Shown here: positions 9,332 through 20,278 of the stretch, one piece after another
How positions within the stretch are numbered: position 1 is the first letter of the stretch
Layout: the number at the start of each line of letters is the position of its first letter
Assembly (NCBI RefSeq): GCF_001676385.1
Contig: NZ_LYVJ01000004.1
Location: 186,001 to 250,000, forward strand
DNA from: Stenotrophomonas maltophilia
GTDB taxonomy: Bacteria; Pseudomonadota; Gammaproteobacteria; Xanthomonadales; Xanthomonadaceae
DNA length: 64,000 nucleotides
Direction: 5' to 3'
Made by a program: the position numbers and the translations under genes
The notes under the pieces: model-generated
Database searches by the model: none
Told to the model about the DNA's origin: nothing
The model's input: the letters and a program-made list of their open reading frames with translations, nothing else

Positions 9332-10600
9332 TCAGGTGCATTGCCAGAAGTGGGCGCTGACCCGGCATCCTGCGCACCAGAACGTATAGAGCATGCCGCC
9401 GCTGCCCCACAACAACGTGCCTTCGGCCTTGGTCGGCAGCGTCGAATCCAGCTGCATCACGAACGGCATTTCTTCGCCGCAGTCGATGCACGCCGGATAC
9501 CAGGCACCCTGCACCCAACTCGGTGCACCACCCACGCGCGACAGGTTCTGCCGATGGTTGGACTGGCCCCAGTCCTGCTGCCGCCAGCGCGTGCAGTCCA
9601 TAGCGGCCAGGCCCACGTCGGACGGCAGCAGGTCACCGCTGTCGGTAGGCGTGGCAGGCACCTGCAGATACTGGCCAGGGTGGCAGCTGGGCAGGCCAGC
9701 GGCATCGTGGCGATAGAAGCGCACGGGCGGATCTTCCCAGCCGCAGCAGTCCAGGCACAGGCCGAGTGTGATTCCGCCCACCGCGCCCGGCTGCAGCGCG
9801 GCGGCGTCAGTCTGCAGCAGCCGTTGCAGCGGCGCATGGCAGCTGCCACACAGCGCCTCCAGCAGTCCGCCCATGCGCCCCGCGTGATGCACCTGCCCGC
9901 CATTCCAGGTGGGGTGCAGGCGCCAGATGCGCTGCCGCCAACCGGGCGCGTCGGCCAGTTGCGCACGATGCTGCTCACGGCCGAAACGGACGTGTAGTGG
10001 ACGTTCACCGTGCAGGCGGCGCGGCTGCGGGCCGTCGGCAACGCCGGCCCAGTGCGCCCAGACCCCAGCGTCCCGTTGCCCCCAATCGGCGAGGTACCCC
10101 CGGGCGACCGGGTAGGTCCTGGGCTGGGCGGCGAGCAGCAGCGCCTCCGCCCTCGCCATCTCGCGATCATCGTCGGCCTCGGCCAGCGCCTGTGCCCAGC
10201 GCTCGGCCAATGCAGGCGGCAGCGCCTGCCACACCTGCGTGGCCAGCCGCACCTTGCCCTCACAGGCCATCGCCAGCAGTGCGTTCCAATCGTCCTGCAG
10301 CACCTGCGGCGCCTGGTAGCTGGCGAACTCCAGCACGCTGGCCAGCAACTCTCCGCGCTCGCCGTCCCGGTAGCGGCGCCACGCGTCTGCGCACAGCGGC
10401 GGCACGCTGTCGTCCGGCAACAGATCCAGCGCCATGTCGAGCAAGGCCGAACCGGGGGAGCGCCGCACCAGCGCCTGCCGCATCAGCTCGCCCAGCTGCT
10501 GCGGCGCTTCACTGGCCAGCGCCAGCAGCATGCCCTGGCTGTCGGTGCGCGTGCGTGGGCTGTCGTGCACATCAAGGATGGCAACGATCGGGTCGCTCAT
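9332..10600 (-). CDS. DUF1963/YwqG-like protein with cysteine pairs
   Basis: From ATG 10600 the protein has 422 residues; open frame further upstream has no family-like sequence and overlaps aat, so it was left out. The N-terminal half is helical and rich in Ala/Leu. The C-terminal half has several Cys groups (CGSCH, CLDCCGW, CIDCGEEM, CAGC) that could bind zinc. The end (GGAPSWVQ, EMPFVMQLDS, WGSGGMLYTFWC, HFWQC) is the pattern of the DUF1963/YwqG family, whose role is unknown. It is likely cytoplasmic: no signal peptide or membrane span. Its start faces that of aat across about 70 nt. Confidence 0.75.
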   Translation of the reverse strand: MSDPIVAILDVHDSPRTRTDSQGMLLALASEAPQQLGELMRQALVRRSPGSALLDMALDLLPDDSVPPLCADAWRRYRDGERGELLASVLEFASYQAPQVLQDDWNALLAMACEGKVRLATQVWQALPPALAERWAQALAEADDDREMARAEALLLAAQPRTYPVARGYLADWGQRDAGVWAHWAGVADGPQPRRLHGERPLHVRFGREQHRAQLADAPGWRQRIWRLHPTWNGGQVHHAGRMGGLLEALCGSCHAPLQRLLQTDAAALQPGAVGGITLGLCLDCCGWEDPPVRFYRHDAAGLPSCHPGQYLQVPATPTDSGDLLPSDVGLAAMDCTRWRQQDWGQSNHRQNLSRVGGAPSWVQGAWYPACIDCGEEMPFVMQLDSTLPTKAEGTLLWGSGGMLYTFWCAGCRVSAHFWQCT

Positions 10601-10660
10601 GCGGGCACTCCCTGCCAAGGAGACGTGATGGTGCCAGACATCAGCCATCGGCAGCACGCC

Positions 10661-10666
10661 TACAAT
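10661..10666 (+). promoter_or_regulatory. Candidate -10 element of aat
   Basis: TACAAT with 7 nt before the ATG at 10674, so transcription would start at or beside the start codon. The same arrangement is seen before rarA and clpS. Confidence 0.4.
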
Positions 10667-10673
10667 GCGCAGC

Positions 10674-11414
10674 ATGACCCGCCAGCTGCCCTGGCGCCTG
10701 GCCGACGCGCCGGACGCGCCCTTCCCTCCGGCCGAGACCGCCTTGCGCCAACCCGACGGCCTGCTCGCGGTGGGTGGCGACCTGCACCCTGTACGCTTGC
10801 TCAACGCGTACGCCGGCGGCATCTTCCCGTGGTTCAGTGACGGCGAGCCGATCCTGTGGTGGTCGCCGGACCCGCGCATGGTGTTCCGTACCGACGGCGT
10901 GCACCTGTCCAGCCGCTTCCGGCGCCAGCTGCGCGGCAGCGACTGGGAGGTCACCGCCGATACCGCCTTCCGCCAGGTGATGCGTGCCTGCGCGACGGCG
11001 CCGCGCCCCGGCCAGGACGGCACCTGGATCAGCCCTGCCATGATCGAGGCCTACAGCCAGCTGCACGACCTCGGCTTTGCCCATTCCGTGGAGGTCTGGG
11101 ATCGGCAGACCCTGGTCGGCGGCATCTACGGGGTGGCGATCGGCACCGTGTTCTTCGGCGAGAGCATGTTCAGCGGCGCCAGTGGCGGCTCCAAGATCGC
11201 GCTGGCTGCACTGGCGGCTACCCTGCGTGGCTGGGGCTGGCAACTGATCGATGCTCAGGTGGAAAACCCGCACCTGCTGCGGATGGGTGCTGAGCATCTG
11301 CCACGCGCAGCGTTTCTCGACCACGTGCGCCAGGCGGTACGCCGCGATGGCCGCGTGGGGCCCTGGACCCGGGCAGTGGGCCGCCTGCCGGCACGGCGCC
11401 TGGCCGGGGGTTAA
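10674..11414 (+). CDS. aat: Leucyl/phenylalanyl-tRNA--protein transferase
   Basis: Aat adds Leu or Phe from charged tRNA to proteins with N-terminal Arg or Lys, which marks them for ClpS/ClpAP degradation. The 246-residue protein shows the family signatures FPPAETALRQPDGLLAVGGD, YAGGIFPWF, ILWWSPDPR, and the core GGIYGVAIGTVFFGESMFS. I prefer the ATG at 10674; an in-frame ATG at 10665 lies within a likely -10 box. clpA and clpS are close by, so the whole N-end-rule set (aat, clpS, clpA) falls within 5 kb, as is common in gammaproteobacteria. Confidence 0.95.
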   Translation: MTRQLPWRLADAPDAPFPPAETALRQPDGLLAVGGDLHPVRLLNAYAGGIFPWFSDGEPILWWSPDPRMVFRTDGVHLSSRFRRQLRGSDWEVTADTAFRQVMRACATAPRPGQDGTWISPAMIEAYSQLHDLGFAHSVEVWDRQTLVGGIYGVAIGTVFFGESMFSGASGGSKIALAALAATLRGWGWQLIDAQVENPHLLRMGAEHLPRAAFLDHVRQAVRRDGRVGPWTRAVGRLPARRLAGG

Positions 11415-11422
11415 CACAAACT

Positions 11423-11451
11423 TTGCAAGCGGCGCCGGTCGCGCGTAAAAT
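11423..11451 (+). promoter_or_regulatory. Sigma-70 promoter of infA
   Basis: TTGCAA (11423-11428) and TAAAAT (11446-11451) are separated by exactly 17 nt, close to the housekeeping consensus. The predicted start of transcription leaves a leader of about 40 nt before infA. Confidence 0.7.
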
Positions 11452-11500
11452 ACTGCGCCTTAGGCCCAGCGTGGCCGTTTTCTGAACCGCACAGGACTAC

Positions 11501-11719
11501 ATGTCGAAAGACGATTCCATCGAGTTCGAGGGCACCGTCAGCGAGACGCTGCCGAACACGACTTTCCGCGTCCGCCTGGAAAATGGGCACGAGATCATCG
11601 CCCACATTTCCGGCCGCATGCGCAAGAACTACATCCGCATCCTCACCGGTGACCGGGTCAAGGTTGAAATGACCCCGTACGACCTGACCAAGGGTCGTAT
11701 CACCTACCGCATGAAGTAA
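11501..11719 (+). CDS. infA: Translation initiation factor IF-1
   Basis: IF-1 occupies the ribosomal A site during initiation and helps IF-2 and IF-3. The 72-residue protein is a single S1-type OB fold and matches the family along its whole length ([51 protein letters not shown]). It has its own promoter and a hairpin terminator and converges on clpA. Confidence 0.97.
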   Translation: MSKDDSIEFEGTVSETLPNTTFRVRLENGHEIIAHISGRMRKNYIRILTGDRVKVEMTPYDLTKGRITYRMK

Positions 11720-11743
11720 GCGGCCGGCGCATCGCGCCACTTC

Positions 11744-11776
11744 GACAAGGCCGGCCTTGGCGGCTGGCCTTTTGTC
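11744..11776 (+). terminator. Hairpin terminator after infA
   Basis: GACAAGGCC (from 11744) can pair with GGCCTTTTGTC (to 11776), with an inner GGCC/GGC stem and a TTTT run. It lies 25 nt after the infA stop. The remaining space to the end of clpA (to 11993) is GC-rich with no recognisable gene. Confidence 0.6.
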
Positions 11777-11993
11777 ATGCCTGGAATCCAGCGATGGCGG
11801 AGGCCATCGTTGGCCGGACTCCCCGGCGCGCGCGGCAAGGCTCCCGGCCCCCGGCCGATGGCGGATCAAGCCGGGCGGCGGGGCCACGCCCGGGAAAGAG
11901 GCCCAGCCGTACCGACGGCAGCGCTGTACATGGCAAGGGCGGCCGAAGCGGCCCCTGTCATTTCAGGCCTGCCGAGCCGGGCCCAGGGTCAGC

Positions 11994-14279
<2,286 letters not shown>

Positions 14280-14417
14280 GGATTACTCCGGCGGCAGATG
14301 GAGACAATATGCGGCCTGACTACGCGATTTCCATCACCCTAGCGGATTGCTGCGTTCAGATGGCGTTAGCAGTCGGGATCGCTTGATCTTCATTCACTCC
14401 AGGTCCTACCCGCCACC

Positions 14418-15230
14418 ATGAGCGAACCCTACCTGAGCCGCTGGCGATTGCGGCGTGACGGTGACGCCGTCCAAACGCCCCACGCCCGGCTCTGGCCGGT
14501 GCTGACCGCCGCCGGCGAGGCAGCAATGCTCAAGGTCAGCAGCGAACCCGAGGAGCAGCACAGCCACCGCCTGCTGCGCTGGTGGGATGGCGATGGCGCG
14601 GCCCGCCTGCTGGCCCACGAAGGCCCGGCGATCCTGATCGAACGGGCCCATGGCGACTCGCTGCGCCGCCACGCCATCGCTGGCGCGGACGATGCCTGCA
14701 CCACGATCCTGTGCCAGGTCCTGCAGCGGCTGCATCGGCCTCGGCGTGACCCGCCCAGCGACCTGGTCCGCCTGCACACATGGTTCGCCGACCTGCTGCT
14801 GCCAAGGGCGCCGCTGCCGCCACTGCTGGAACAGTGCAGGTCACTGGCCGGGACCCTGCTGCAGGAGGAACACGAGATCCGGCCACTGCACGGCGATCTT
14901 CATCACGACAATGTGCTGGACTTCGGGGCACGGGGTTGGCTGGCCATCGATCCGAAGCGGCTGCTCGGCGACCGGGTATTCGATTACACGACGCTGTTCA
15001 GCAATCCCGACCTGTGTGGCCCCGGCATCCACGTGGCGACCCGGCCGGAGCGGTTTGCCGCGCGCGTAGAACAGGTGACCTCGCTGGCCGGCATCGAGCG
15101 CACCCGCCTGCTGCGTTGGGTCGCTGCCAGCGCAGGGTTGTCGGCGGTGTGGTTCCGCGATGATGGCGACCCAGCGGATGTGGACGAATCGGTCGCGAGG
15201 ATGGCGTTGCAGGCGCTGGCTGAAGCGTGA
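14418..15230 (+). CDS. Aminoglycoside/hydroxyurea phosphotransferase, APH(6)-like
   Basis: The 270-residue protein fits the PF04655 family (streptomycin 6-phosphotransferases and hydroxyurea kinases). The catalytic loop is HGDLHHDNVL (His158-Gly-Asp160) and the metal-binding Asp is in AIDPK (Asp178), followed by LLGDRVFDYT. LKVSSEPEEQHS near the start resembles the ATP-binding strand with Lys and the following Glu. Codon use and GC match the neighbours and there are no mobile elements, so it appears to be an intrinsic gene. Whether it confers streptomycin resistance cannot be told from sequence; the natural substrate may be different. Confidence 0.8.
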   Translation: MSEPYLSRWRLRRDGDAVQTPHARLWPVLTAAGEAAMLKVSSEPEEQHSHRLLRWWDGDGAARLLAHEGPAILIERAHGDSLRRHAIAGADDACTTILCQVLQRLHRPRRDPPSDLVRLHTWFADLLLPRAPLPPLLEQCRSLAGTLLQEEHEIRPLHGDLHHDNVLDFGARGWLAIDPKRLLGDRVFDYTTLFSNPDLCGPGIHVATRPERFAARVEQVTSLAGIERTRLLRWVAASAGLSAVWFRDDGDPADVDESVARMALQALAEA

Positions 15231-15237
15231 TCCAGCT

Positions 15238-15320
15238 GTAGAGCCGAGCCCACGCTCGGCTGCTCTGACAGCGATCTGGATGCCTGCACGAACAGCAGCC
15301 GGGCATGGGCTCGGCTCTAC
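15238..15320. repeat. SMAG-type REP dimer between the APH-like gene and clpS
   Basis: The forward copy starts GTAGAGCCGAGCCCACGCTCGG at 15238 and the inverted copy ends at 15320 with GGCTCGGCTCTAC. The two copies are complementary and enclose about 35 nt. It sits between two converging genes, where a two-way terminator would be useful. Confidence 0.85.
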
Positions 15321-15330
15321 AAATGACCGA

Positions 15331-15657
15331 TCAGGCCTTTTCCATCGTGCACAGCAGCGGGTGCTGGTTCATCCGCGAGTATTCGTTGACCTGGGCAACC
15401 TTGGTCTCGGCGACCTCGCGGGTGAACACCCCGCAGACACCCCGGCCGCGGGTATGCACGTGCAGCATCACCTGCGTGGCCTTGTCCAGGTCCATGCTGA
15501 AGAACTGCTGCAGCACATCCACCACGAAATCCATCGGGGTGTAGTCGTCGTTGAGCAGCATCACCTGGTAGAACGGCGGCGGCGCCACTTCCGGGCGCGC
15601 AGGTTCCACGGCAATACCGTGCTCGTGATGGGATTCGGGAGAGGACTCATGGGGCAT
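15331..15657 (-). CDS. clpS: ATP-dependent Clp protease adaptor ClpS
   Basis: ClpS binds N-degrons and delivers them to ClpA. From ATG 15657 it has 108 residues. The family core is clear: [20 protein letters not shown], then [20 protein letters not shown], with the substrate-pocket residues N-D-D and M-V typical of ClpS. The longer frame upstream of 15657 lacks similarity. A perfect TATAAT box ends 6 nt before the ATG, so the message is probably leaderless. Confidence 0.95.
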   Translation of the reverse strand: MPHESSPESHHEHGIAVEPARPEVAPPPFYQVMLLNDDYTPMDFVVDVLQQFFSMDLDKATQVMLHVHTRGRGVCGVFTREVAETKVAQVNEYSRMNQHPLLCTMEKA

Positions 15658-15663
15658 CCACCC

Positions 15664-15669
15664 ATTATA
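15664..15669 (-). promoter_or_regulatory. Candidate -10 element of clpS
   Basis: A perfect TATAAT on the minus strand with GGGTGG between it and the ATG, which places the transcription start on the A of the start codon. No good -35 hexamer is visible. Confidence 0.55.
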
Positions 15670-15773
15670 GAGTCTAGCGCCGGCCTGCGCCGGCCCGCGG
15701 TGGATTGGACGCCGCGCACGCCCGCCGTCACAATTACGCCTTCCTTCAACCACCCACGTTTCACAGGATCTTC

Positions 15774-16247
15774 ATGAAAAGGACCCTTCCCTCCGCCCTG
15801 CTGATCGCTCTGGCCGCCTCCGGTTCCGCAGCCGCCGCGACGGATGCCGACAAGTCCGTGGCCCGCCACCTGGACAAGCTCGGTTATACCTACGAGGTCG
15901 ACGAGGACGGCGACTACCGCATGGTGTTCGACGTTGAAGACGATCGCACCCAGATGGTCTACGTACGCTCGGCGGTGGAGGATTTCGGCACCCACAACAT
16001 CCGCGAGATCTGGTCCCCGGGCTACAGCACCAAGAGCAAGCAGTTCCCGGTGGCGGTGGCCAACCGCCTGCTGGAGGATTCCCAGGATGCGAAGATGGGG
16101 GGATGGGTCAAGCAGGACACCACCGCCATGTTCGTGGTGAAAATCGACGCCGACGCGACCCCGGAGCAGCTCAGCGACGCCATTGATGCGGCCATCCGCA
16201 CCGCCGATGCGATGGAGCTGGAACTGACCAAGAAGGACGAATTCTGA
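15774..16247 (+). CDS. Secreted YbjN-like protein
   Basis: From ATG 15774 (AGGA upstream) the protein has 157 residues and a signal peptide ending GSAAAA. The remaining 135 residues are acidic and follow the YbjN/type III chaperone-like pattern: a first helix (VARHLDKLGYTYEVDED), three strands (DYRMVFDVEDDRTQMVYVRS), then helices around VANRLLEDSQDAKMGGW and MFVVKIDADATPEQL. It is probably periplasmic. The function is unknown, and the family call rests on secondary-structure pattern only. The next gene starts 1 nt after its stop, so it may be co-transcribed with nudJ-mnmA-hflD. Confidence 0.65.
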   Translation: MKRTLPSALLIALAASGSAAAATDADKSVARHLDKLGYTYEVDEDGDYRMVFDVEDDRTQMVYVRSAVEDFGTHNIREIWSPGYSTKSKQFPVAVANRLLEDSQDAKMGGWVKQDTTAMFVVKIDADATPEQLSDAIDAAIRTADAMELELTKKDEF

Positions 16248-16248
16248 A

Positions 16249-16710
16249 TTGAACGCCACGCCGGACCTGCGCTGGGCACCGCACGCTACCGTCGCCACCG
16301 TGGTGGTCGACGGCGGCCGCCTGCTGCTGGTGGAAGAGACCATCGATGGCCGCCAGGTGCTGAATCAGCCGGCGGGCCACCTCGAGCCGGGCGAGAGCCT
16401 GGCCGAGGCCGCGCTGCGCGAGACCCGCGAGGAAACCGGCTGGACGGTACAGCTGACCCATTTCATCGGCTGCTACCAGTGGACCGCAGGTGACGGCACC
16501 CCCTTCCTGCGCTTCTGCTACGCCGCGCGGCCGGTCTCGCACGACCCGGCGCAGCCGCTGGATACCGGCATCGACCGTGCACTGTGGCTGACCCCGGCCG
16601 AACTGCAGGCTGCCGGCGAACGCCAGCGCAGCCCGCTGGTCTGGCAGGTGGTGGCCGACTATCTCGGTGGCCAGCGCCATCCGCTCGCCCTGGTCCGGGA
16701 GGTCGCATGA
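16249..16710 (+). CDS. nudJ: NUDIX hydrolase (NudJ-like phosphatase)
   Basis: The 153-residue protein has a complete Nudix box, from [14 protein letters not shown] at residue 43 to RETREETGW, with all conserved Gly, Arg and Glu positions. In E. coli NudJ hydrolyses nucleoside tri- and diphosphates and thiamine precursor pyrophosphates, and its gene precedes mnmA and hflD, exactly as here. The start appears to be a TTG at 16249, directly after the stop of the preceding gene. Its own stop overlaps the ATG of mnmA (ATGA). Confidence 0.88.
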   Translation: MNATPDLRWAPHATVATVVVDGGRLLLVEETIDGRQVLNQPAGHLEPGESLAEAALRETREETGWTVQLTHFIGCYQWTAGDGTPFLRFCYAARPVSHDPAQPLDTGIDRALWLTPAELQAAGERQRSPLVWQVVADYLGGQRHPLALVREVA

Positions 16711-17849
16711 GCGCCCCGCGTGTGATGGTCGGCGTCTCCGGCGGCGTTGATTCCTCGGTCGCCGCCTGGCGGTTGGTCCAGCAGGGCGAGGCCGTGGCCG
16801 GGCTGTTCATGCAGAACTGGGCCGACGACGGCAGCGGTGACTGCCGCGCCGAGGACGACCGCCGCGACGCGGTGGCCGTGTGCGGCTTGCTCGGCATCCC
16901 GTTCCACTTCCGCGATTTCTCCAGCGAGTACTGGCAGGGCGTGTTCGAGCATTTCCTGGCCGAGTATGCTGCCGGCCGCACGCCGAACCCGGACGTGCTG
17001 TGCAACCGCGAGGTCAAGTTCAAGCACTTCCTGGATGCCGCTCGCGAGCTGGGCGCCGAGCGCATCGCGACCGGCCACTACGCACGGGTGGCCCAGCGCG
17101 GCCACCAGTGGCTTCTGCTGCGGGGCGCCGATCGTGCCAAGGACCAGAGCTATTTCCTGCACCAGCTGGGCCAGGAACAGCTGGCCGCGACGCTGTTCCC
17201 GATCGGTGACCTGGAGAAGAGCGATCTGCGCCGGATTGCGCGTGACGTCGGCCTGCCGACCCATGCCAAGAAGGACTCCACCGGCATCTGCTTCATCGGC
17301 GAACGCGACTTCCGGGAGTTCCTCGCCCGCTACCTGCCGGCCCGGCCCGGCCAGATCATCGACCCCGCCGACGGCAGCGTGATCGCCGAGCATCCGGGTG
17401 TGTTCTATTTCACCCTGGGGCAGCGCGAGGGCCTCAGCATCGGAGGCGTGCGGGGCCGCCCGGCTGCGCCGTGGTACGTGGTCGGCAAGGACGTGGCCAG
17501 CAACGTGCTGTACGTTGACCAGGACCGCGACAGCCGGTGGATGATGTCCAACCGCCTGCACTCGGAAACCGCGCACTGGATTGCCGGCTCCCCGCCTGCA
17601 CGGCGCTTCGAATGCACCGCGCAGACCCGCTACCGCCAGCCCGACGAGCCGTGCTCGGTCGAGGTGCTGGACGATGGCAGCCTGCGGGTGAGCTTCGCCA
17701 ACCCGCAGCGCGCCGTGACCCCCGGCCAGTCGCTGGTGCTGTATGACGGTGATGTATGCCTGGGTGGCGCGGTGATTGCTGCCACCGATGCGCCGCTGGA
17801 ACAGCGCCTGCGCACCACCCCCTCCCCTTTTGAGGTATTCGCTGCATGA
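16707..17849 (+). CDS. mnmA: tRNA-specific 2-thiouridylase MnmA
   Basis: MnmA puts sulfur on U34 of the tRNAs for Lys, Glu and Gln. The 380-residue protein has the ATP PP-loop [13 protein letters not shown] (9-21), the catalytic Cys99 ([11 protein letters not shown]) and the second active Cys195 ([10 protein letters not shown]), followed by the C-terminal beta-barrel. The ATG at 16707 overlaps the nudJ stop; in-frame codons further upstream lie inside nudJ and were not used. It overlaps hflD by 4 nt. Confidence 0.96.
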   Translation: MSAPRVMVGVSGGVDSSVAAWRLVQQGEAVAGLFMQNWADDGSGDCRAEDDRRDAVAVCGLLGIPFHFRDFSSEYWQGVFEHFLAEYAAGRTPNPDVLCNREVKFKHFLDAARELGAERIATGHYARVAQRGHQWLLLRGADRAKDQSYFLHQLGQEQLAATLFPIGDLEKSDLRRIARDVGLPTHAKKDSTGICFIGERDFREFLARYLPARPGQIIDPADGSVIAEHPGVFYFTLGQREGLSIGGVRGRPAAPWYVVGKDVASNVLYVDQDRDSRWMMSNRLHSETAHWIAGSPPARRFECTAQTRYRQPDEPCSVEVLDDGSLRVSFANPQRAVTPGQSLVLYDGDVCLGGAVIAATDAPLEQRLRTTPSPFEVFAA

Positions 17850-18460
17850 GTTTCACCGTCGACGACCGCGTCCTGGCCCTGGCCGGCATCGCCCAGGCCC
17901 TGCAGCAGGTACGCCGCATCGCCGATACCGGCCATTCCGATGCCGCCGCCGTGCGCACTGCCGTGGACAGCGTGTTCCGTGTCGATGCGTCCTCGCCGCA
18001 GGCGGTGTTCGGCGACCGCCATGCATTGAAGTCAGGCCTGCGCCTGCTGCACAACTACTTCCGCAGCCAGGGCCAGGACCCGATCCTGCCCAAGCTGGCC
18101 CTGTCGGTGCTGCAGCTGGAGCGCCGCTTCGTGCAGGAGGGCGCCACCGTGAACAAGGTCGCCGCCGGCATCGAGCGTGCCGAGCGCCAGGCGGCGGAAC
18201 TGGGTGACAGCGCCCACCCGGACGTGCTGGCCACGCTTGGCGGCCTCTACGCGGACACCATCAGCCACCTCAAGCCGCGGGTGATGGTCCAGGGCAACCC
18301 GCACTACCTGGGCCAGGCCGGCGTGGTCGCCGAGATCCGCGCCCTGCTGCTGGCCGCGGTTCGCTCGGCGGTGCTGTGGCGGCAGTTGGGCGGCAGCTAC
18401 TGGGATTTCCTGTTCAGCCGCAAGGCCATGATCGAGGCCGTGGACCGGCAGCTGGCCTGA
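17846..18460 (+). CDS. hflD: High-frequency lysogenization protein HflD homolog
   Basis: The 204-residue all-helical protein matches HflD/YcfC ([67 protein letters not shown]). In E. coli HflD is membrane-associated and affects lambda CII stability; its normal cellular task is unclear. The start ATG overlaps the mnmA stop (ATGA), so translation is probably coupled. A palindromic repeat pair starts 4 nt after the stop. Confidence 0.92.
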   Translation: MSFTVDDRVLALAGIAQALQQVRRIADTGHSDAAAVRTAVDSVFRVDASSPQAVFGDRHALKSGLRLLHNYFRSQGQDPILPKLALSVLQLERRFVQEGATVNKVAAGIERAERQAAELGDSAHPDVLATLGGLYADTISHLKPRVMVQGNPHYLGQAGVVAEIRALLLAAVRSAVLWRQLGGSYWDFLFSRKAMIEAVDRQLA

Positions 18461-18464
18461 GGGT

Positions 18465-18560
18465 GGGGTCAGAGCCCTTTTCCATGGAAAAGGGATCCGA
18501 CCCCGTTGCTGCCTGCCCAAGGGGCCGGGTCCCTTTCCTGCTCGGGAAGGGCTCTGACCC
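18465..18560. repeat. GGGGTCAGA palindrome (complete copy plus a degenerate copy)
   Basis: GGGGTCAGAGCCCTTTTCC at 18465 pairs with GGAAAAGGGATCCGACCCC ending 18504. A second, imperfect palindrome follows to 18560 and ends GGGCTCTGACCC. The same family occurs at 50907, 54587 and 55160. It could end transcription after hflD. Confidence 0.8.
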
Positions 18561-18621
18561 GAAGCCTCCAGAGCGCCGGAAAACCAGCGCATTCAGAATG
18601 CATTTCGAAACACATCGACGT

Positions 18622-18648
18622 TAAAGAGAAAGGGGGTACGGCCGATAC
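18622..18648 (+). promoter_or_regulatory. Sigma-28 (FliA) promoter of the chemoreceptor gene
   Basis: TAAA (18622-18625), a 15-nt spacer and GCCGATAC (18641-18648) match the FliA consensus TAAA-N15-GCCGATAA in 11 of 12 positions. It lies 28 nt before the ATG at 18677 and ties this gene to the flagellar regulon more than 10 kb away. Confidence 0.8.
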
Positions 18649-18676
18649 ATCCTCCGTGCACCTCCCGAGAACGTCC

Positions 18677-19867
18677 ATGTACTCACGCATTTTCATCCGT
18701 CTGGCCGCCCCCCTGGCCCTGACCCTGCTGCTCCCCTTCGCCATCGGTTTCGAATGGCCGGCTGCCCTGCGCTGGGCAATCCTGACCACGATGACGCTGA
18801 GCTGGCTCGGCTTTGCCTGGTGGGCCGCCCGCAGCCAGGCGCATCGTTCGCCGGAACAGGCCCGCATCCTGCGCGAGCAGGACCAGCTGCTGACCGAACT
18901 GCGCAGCTTCGTCGGCAACGAAATCGAGGGTTCGCGCGGGGAAGTGGAACGTGCCCGCGACCTGATCCGCCAGGCCGTCTCCAGCCTGGGTGGCAGCTTC
19001 GATGCGATGAACCGCAAGTCGCGCCAGCAGAGCCAGGCACTGTCGCGCATCGTCGACCGCGCCGGTGATGAAGGCAATGCCGGCCTCGACGTCGCCCGTT
19101 TCGCCCAGCACGCCAGCCATCGCATGGAACAGCTGGTGGAAGCACTGGAACAGGTCAGCGGCCAGAGCAGCACCACCGTGCAGCACATCGACCAGATGGC
19201 ACAGCACCTGGATGGCATCTTCGCGCTGCTGGAAGACGTCAAGTCGATCGCCGACCAGACCAACCTGCTGGCACTGAACGCCGCCATCGAGGCCGCGCGT
19301 GCCGGTGAAGCCGGCCGCGGCTTCGCGGTGGTCGCCGACGAAGTGCGCAACCTGTCCGAGCGCTCGACTACCTTCAACGAGCAGATCCGCAAGCTCGCGC
19401 ACAGCTCCAAGGATGCGATCGCCAAGGTTCGCGAGACGGTCTCGCACATGGCCTCGCGCGACATGGACCGCTCCCGCGAAGCGCGCCAGGAGGCGGCGGC
19501 GATGCTCGACAATGTCGCGCAGATCAACGCCTCGCTGGGCGACGGCATGCGCGAAGTCTCCGAGTGCGCCCGTGCGATCGATGGCAGCGTGGCCGAAGCC
19601 GTGCGTGCCCTGCAGTTCGAGGACATCGCCACCCAGGCCCTGGGCGGCGTGCACACCCACCTCGATCGCCTGACCGCCATCAACCGCGAGGCGGTGGCCC
19701 TGCAGGAACTGCTGCATCGCAACGGCGGTGTGTTCGACGAAGAGATCGCCACCGCCCTGCAGCGCACCGGCAACCGCCTGCGCGAACTGCGCAGCGAATG
19801 GGAACGCCCGCCGCACAAGCCGGTCGCCCAGCAGAGCATGGGCGCTGGCACCGTCGAGCTGTTCTGA
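18677..19867 (+). CDS. Methyl-accepting chemotaxis-type protein without HAMP or sensor domain
   Basis: From ATG 18677 the protein has 396 residues. Two hydrophobic segments (about 7-24 and 31-48) are joined by only a few residues, so there is no periplasmic sensing domain, and I see no HAMP domain. A long coiled coil leads to the conserved MCP signalling hairpin (about 185-223: [31 protein letters not shown]), which binds CheA/CheW. The C-terminus (MGAGTVELF) lacks the CheR-binding pentapeptide. A strong sigma-28 promoter precedes it. The input may come through the membrane or the coiled coil. The next gene starts 5 nt later. Confidence 0.85.
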   Translation: MYSRIFIRLAAPLALTLLLPFAIGFEWPAALRWAILTTMTLSWLGFAWWAARSQAHRSPEQARILREQDQLLTELRSFVGNEIEGSRGEVERARDLIRQAVSSLGGSFDAMNRKSRQQSQALSRIVDRAGDEGNAGLDVARFAQHASHRMEQLVEALEQVSGQSSTTVQHIDQMAQHLDGIFALLEDVKSIADQTNLLALNAAIEAARAGEAGRGFAVVADEVRNLSERSTTFNEQIRKLAHSSKDAIAKVRETVSHMASRDMDRSREARQEAAAMLDNVAQINASLGDGMREVSECARAIDGSVAEAVRALQFEDIATQALGGVHTHLDRLTAINREAVALQELLHRNGGVFDEEIATALQRTGNRLRELRSEWERPPHKPVAQQSMGAGTVELF

Positions 19868-19872
19868 CCCTG

Positions 19873-20181
19873 ATGTCCGCTGCCGTCGCCGGCAGCCCGC
19901 AGGGCCCCGGTTTGTCCGGGGCCCTTGCCAGCGACCCGCCGTTGGATGCCCCTGCGCCGCGAACCATGACCCTGATCCGCGCCCTGCCCTCCCTCAGCGA
20001 CACCGGGCGTCCGCGCAACGCGAGCGTGCGGGAGCAGCTGCAGCAGCTGGAAGACGTCGCCCGCGGGGAACTGCGCGATCTTCAGCAACTGGCCGATGCG
20101 CGCCCTGCCCCGTCGCATGCGGGCGAGGAGCTGCTGGGACTGGCGTGGGACCTGGGGTTGGATGGTGAAGCCCTGAAGTAG
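19873..20181 (+). CDS. Hypothetical protein following the chemoreceptor gene
   Basis: From ATG 19873 this is a 102-residue protein with no signal peptide or membrane span. The first half is Pro/Ala/Ser-rich and probably disordered. The second half is a predicted amphipathic helix (VREQLQQLEDVARGELRDL) followed by a short acidic end. I recognise no family. It starts 5 nt after the stop of the sigma-28-controlled chemoreceptor, so it is very likely co-expressed and might be a partner of it; this is an inference from position. Its stop TAG lies in a GTAG repeat head. Confidence 0.55.
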   Translation: MSAAVAGSPQGPGLSGALASDPPLDAPAPRTMTLIRALPSLSDTGRPRNASVREQLQQLEDVARGELRDLQQLADARPAPSHAGEELLGLAWDLGLDGEALK

Positions 20182-20278
20182 ATCTGCTCCATGCGTGGAA
20201 CGGTTTGACTGCCCTCCGTTCCAGCCTCATGGCATGATTCGCGCATGCTACCTACGGCTGGACACGGAGTGTCGTTGC

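Noticed and set aside
14418..15230. The APH-like gene as recently acquired resistance
   Set aside because: GC content and codon use match the surroundings, and there are no integrase, transposase or att-like repeats; the flanking repeats are ordinary SMAG elements.
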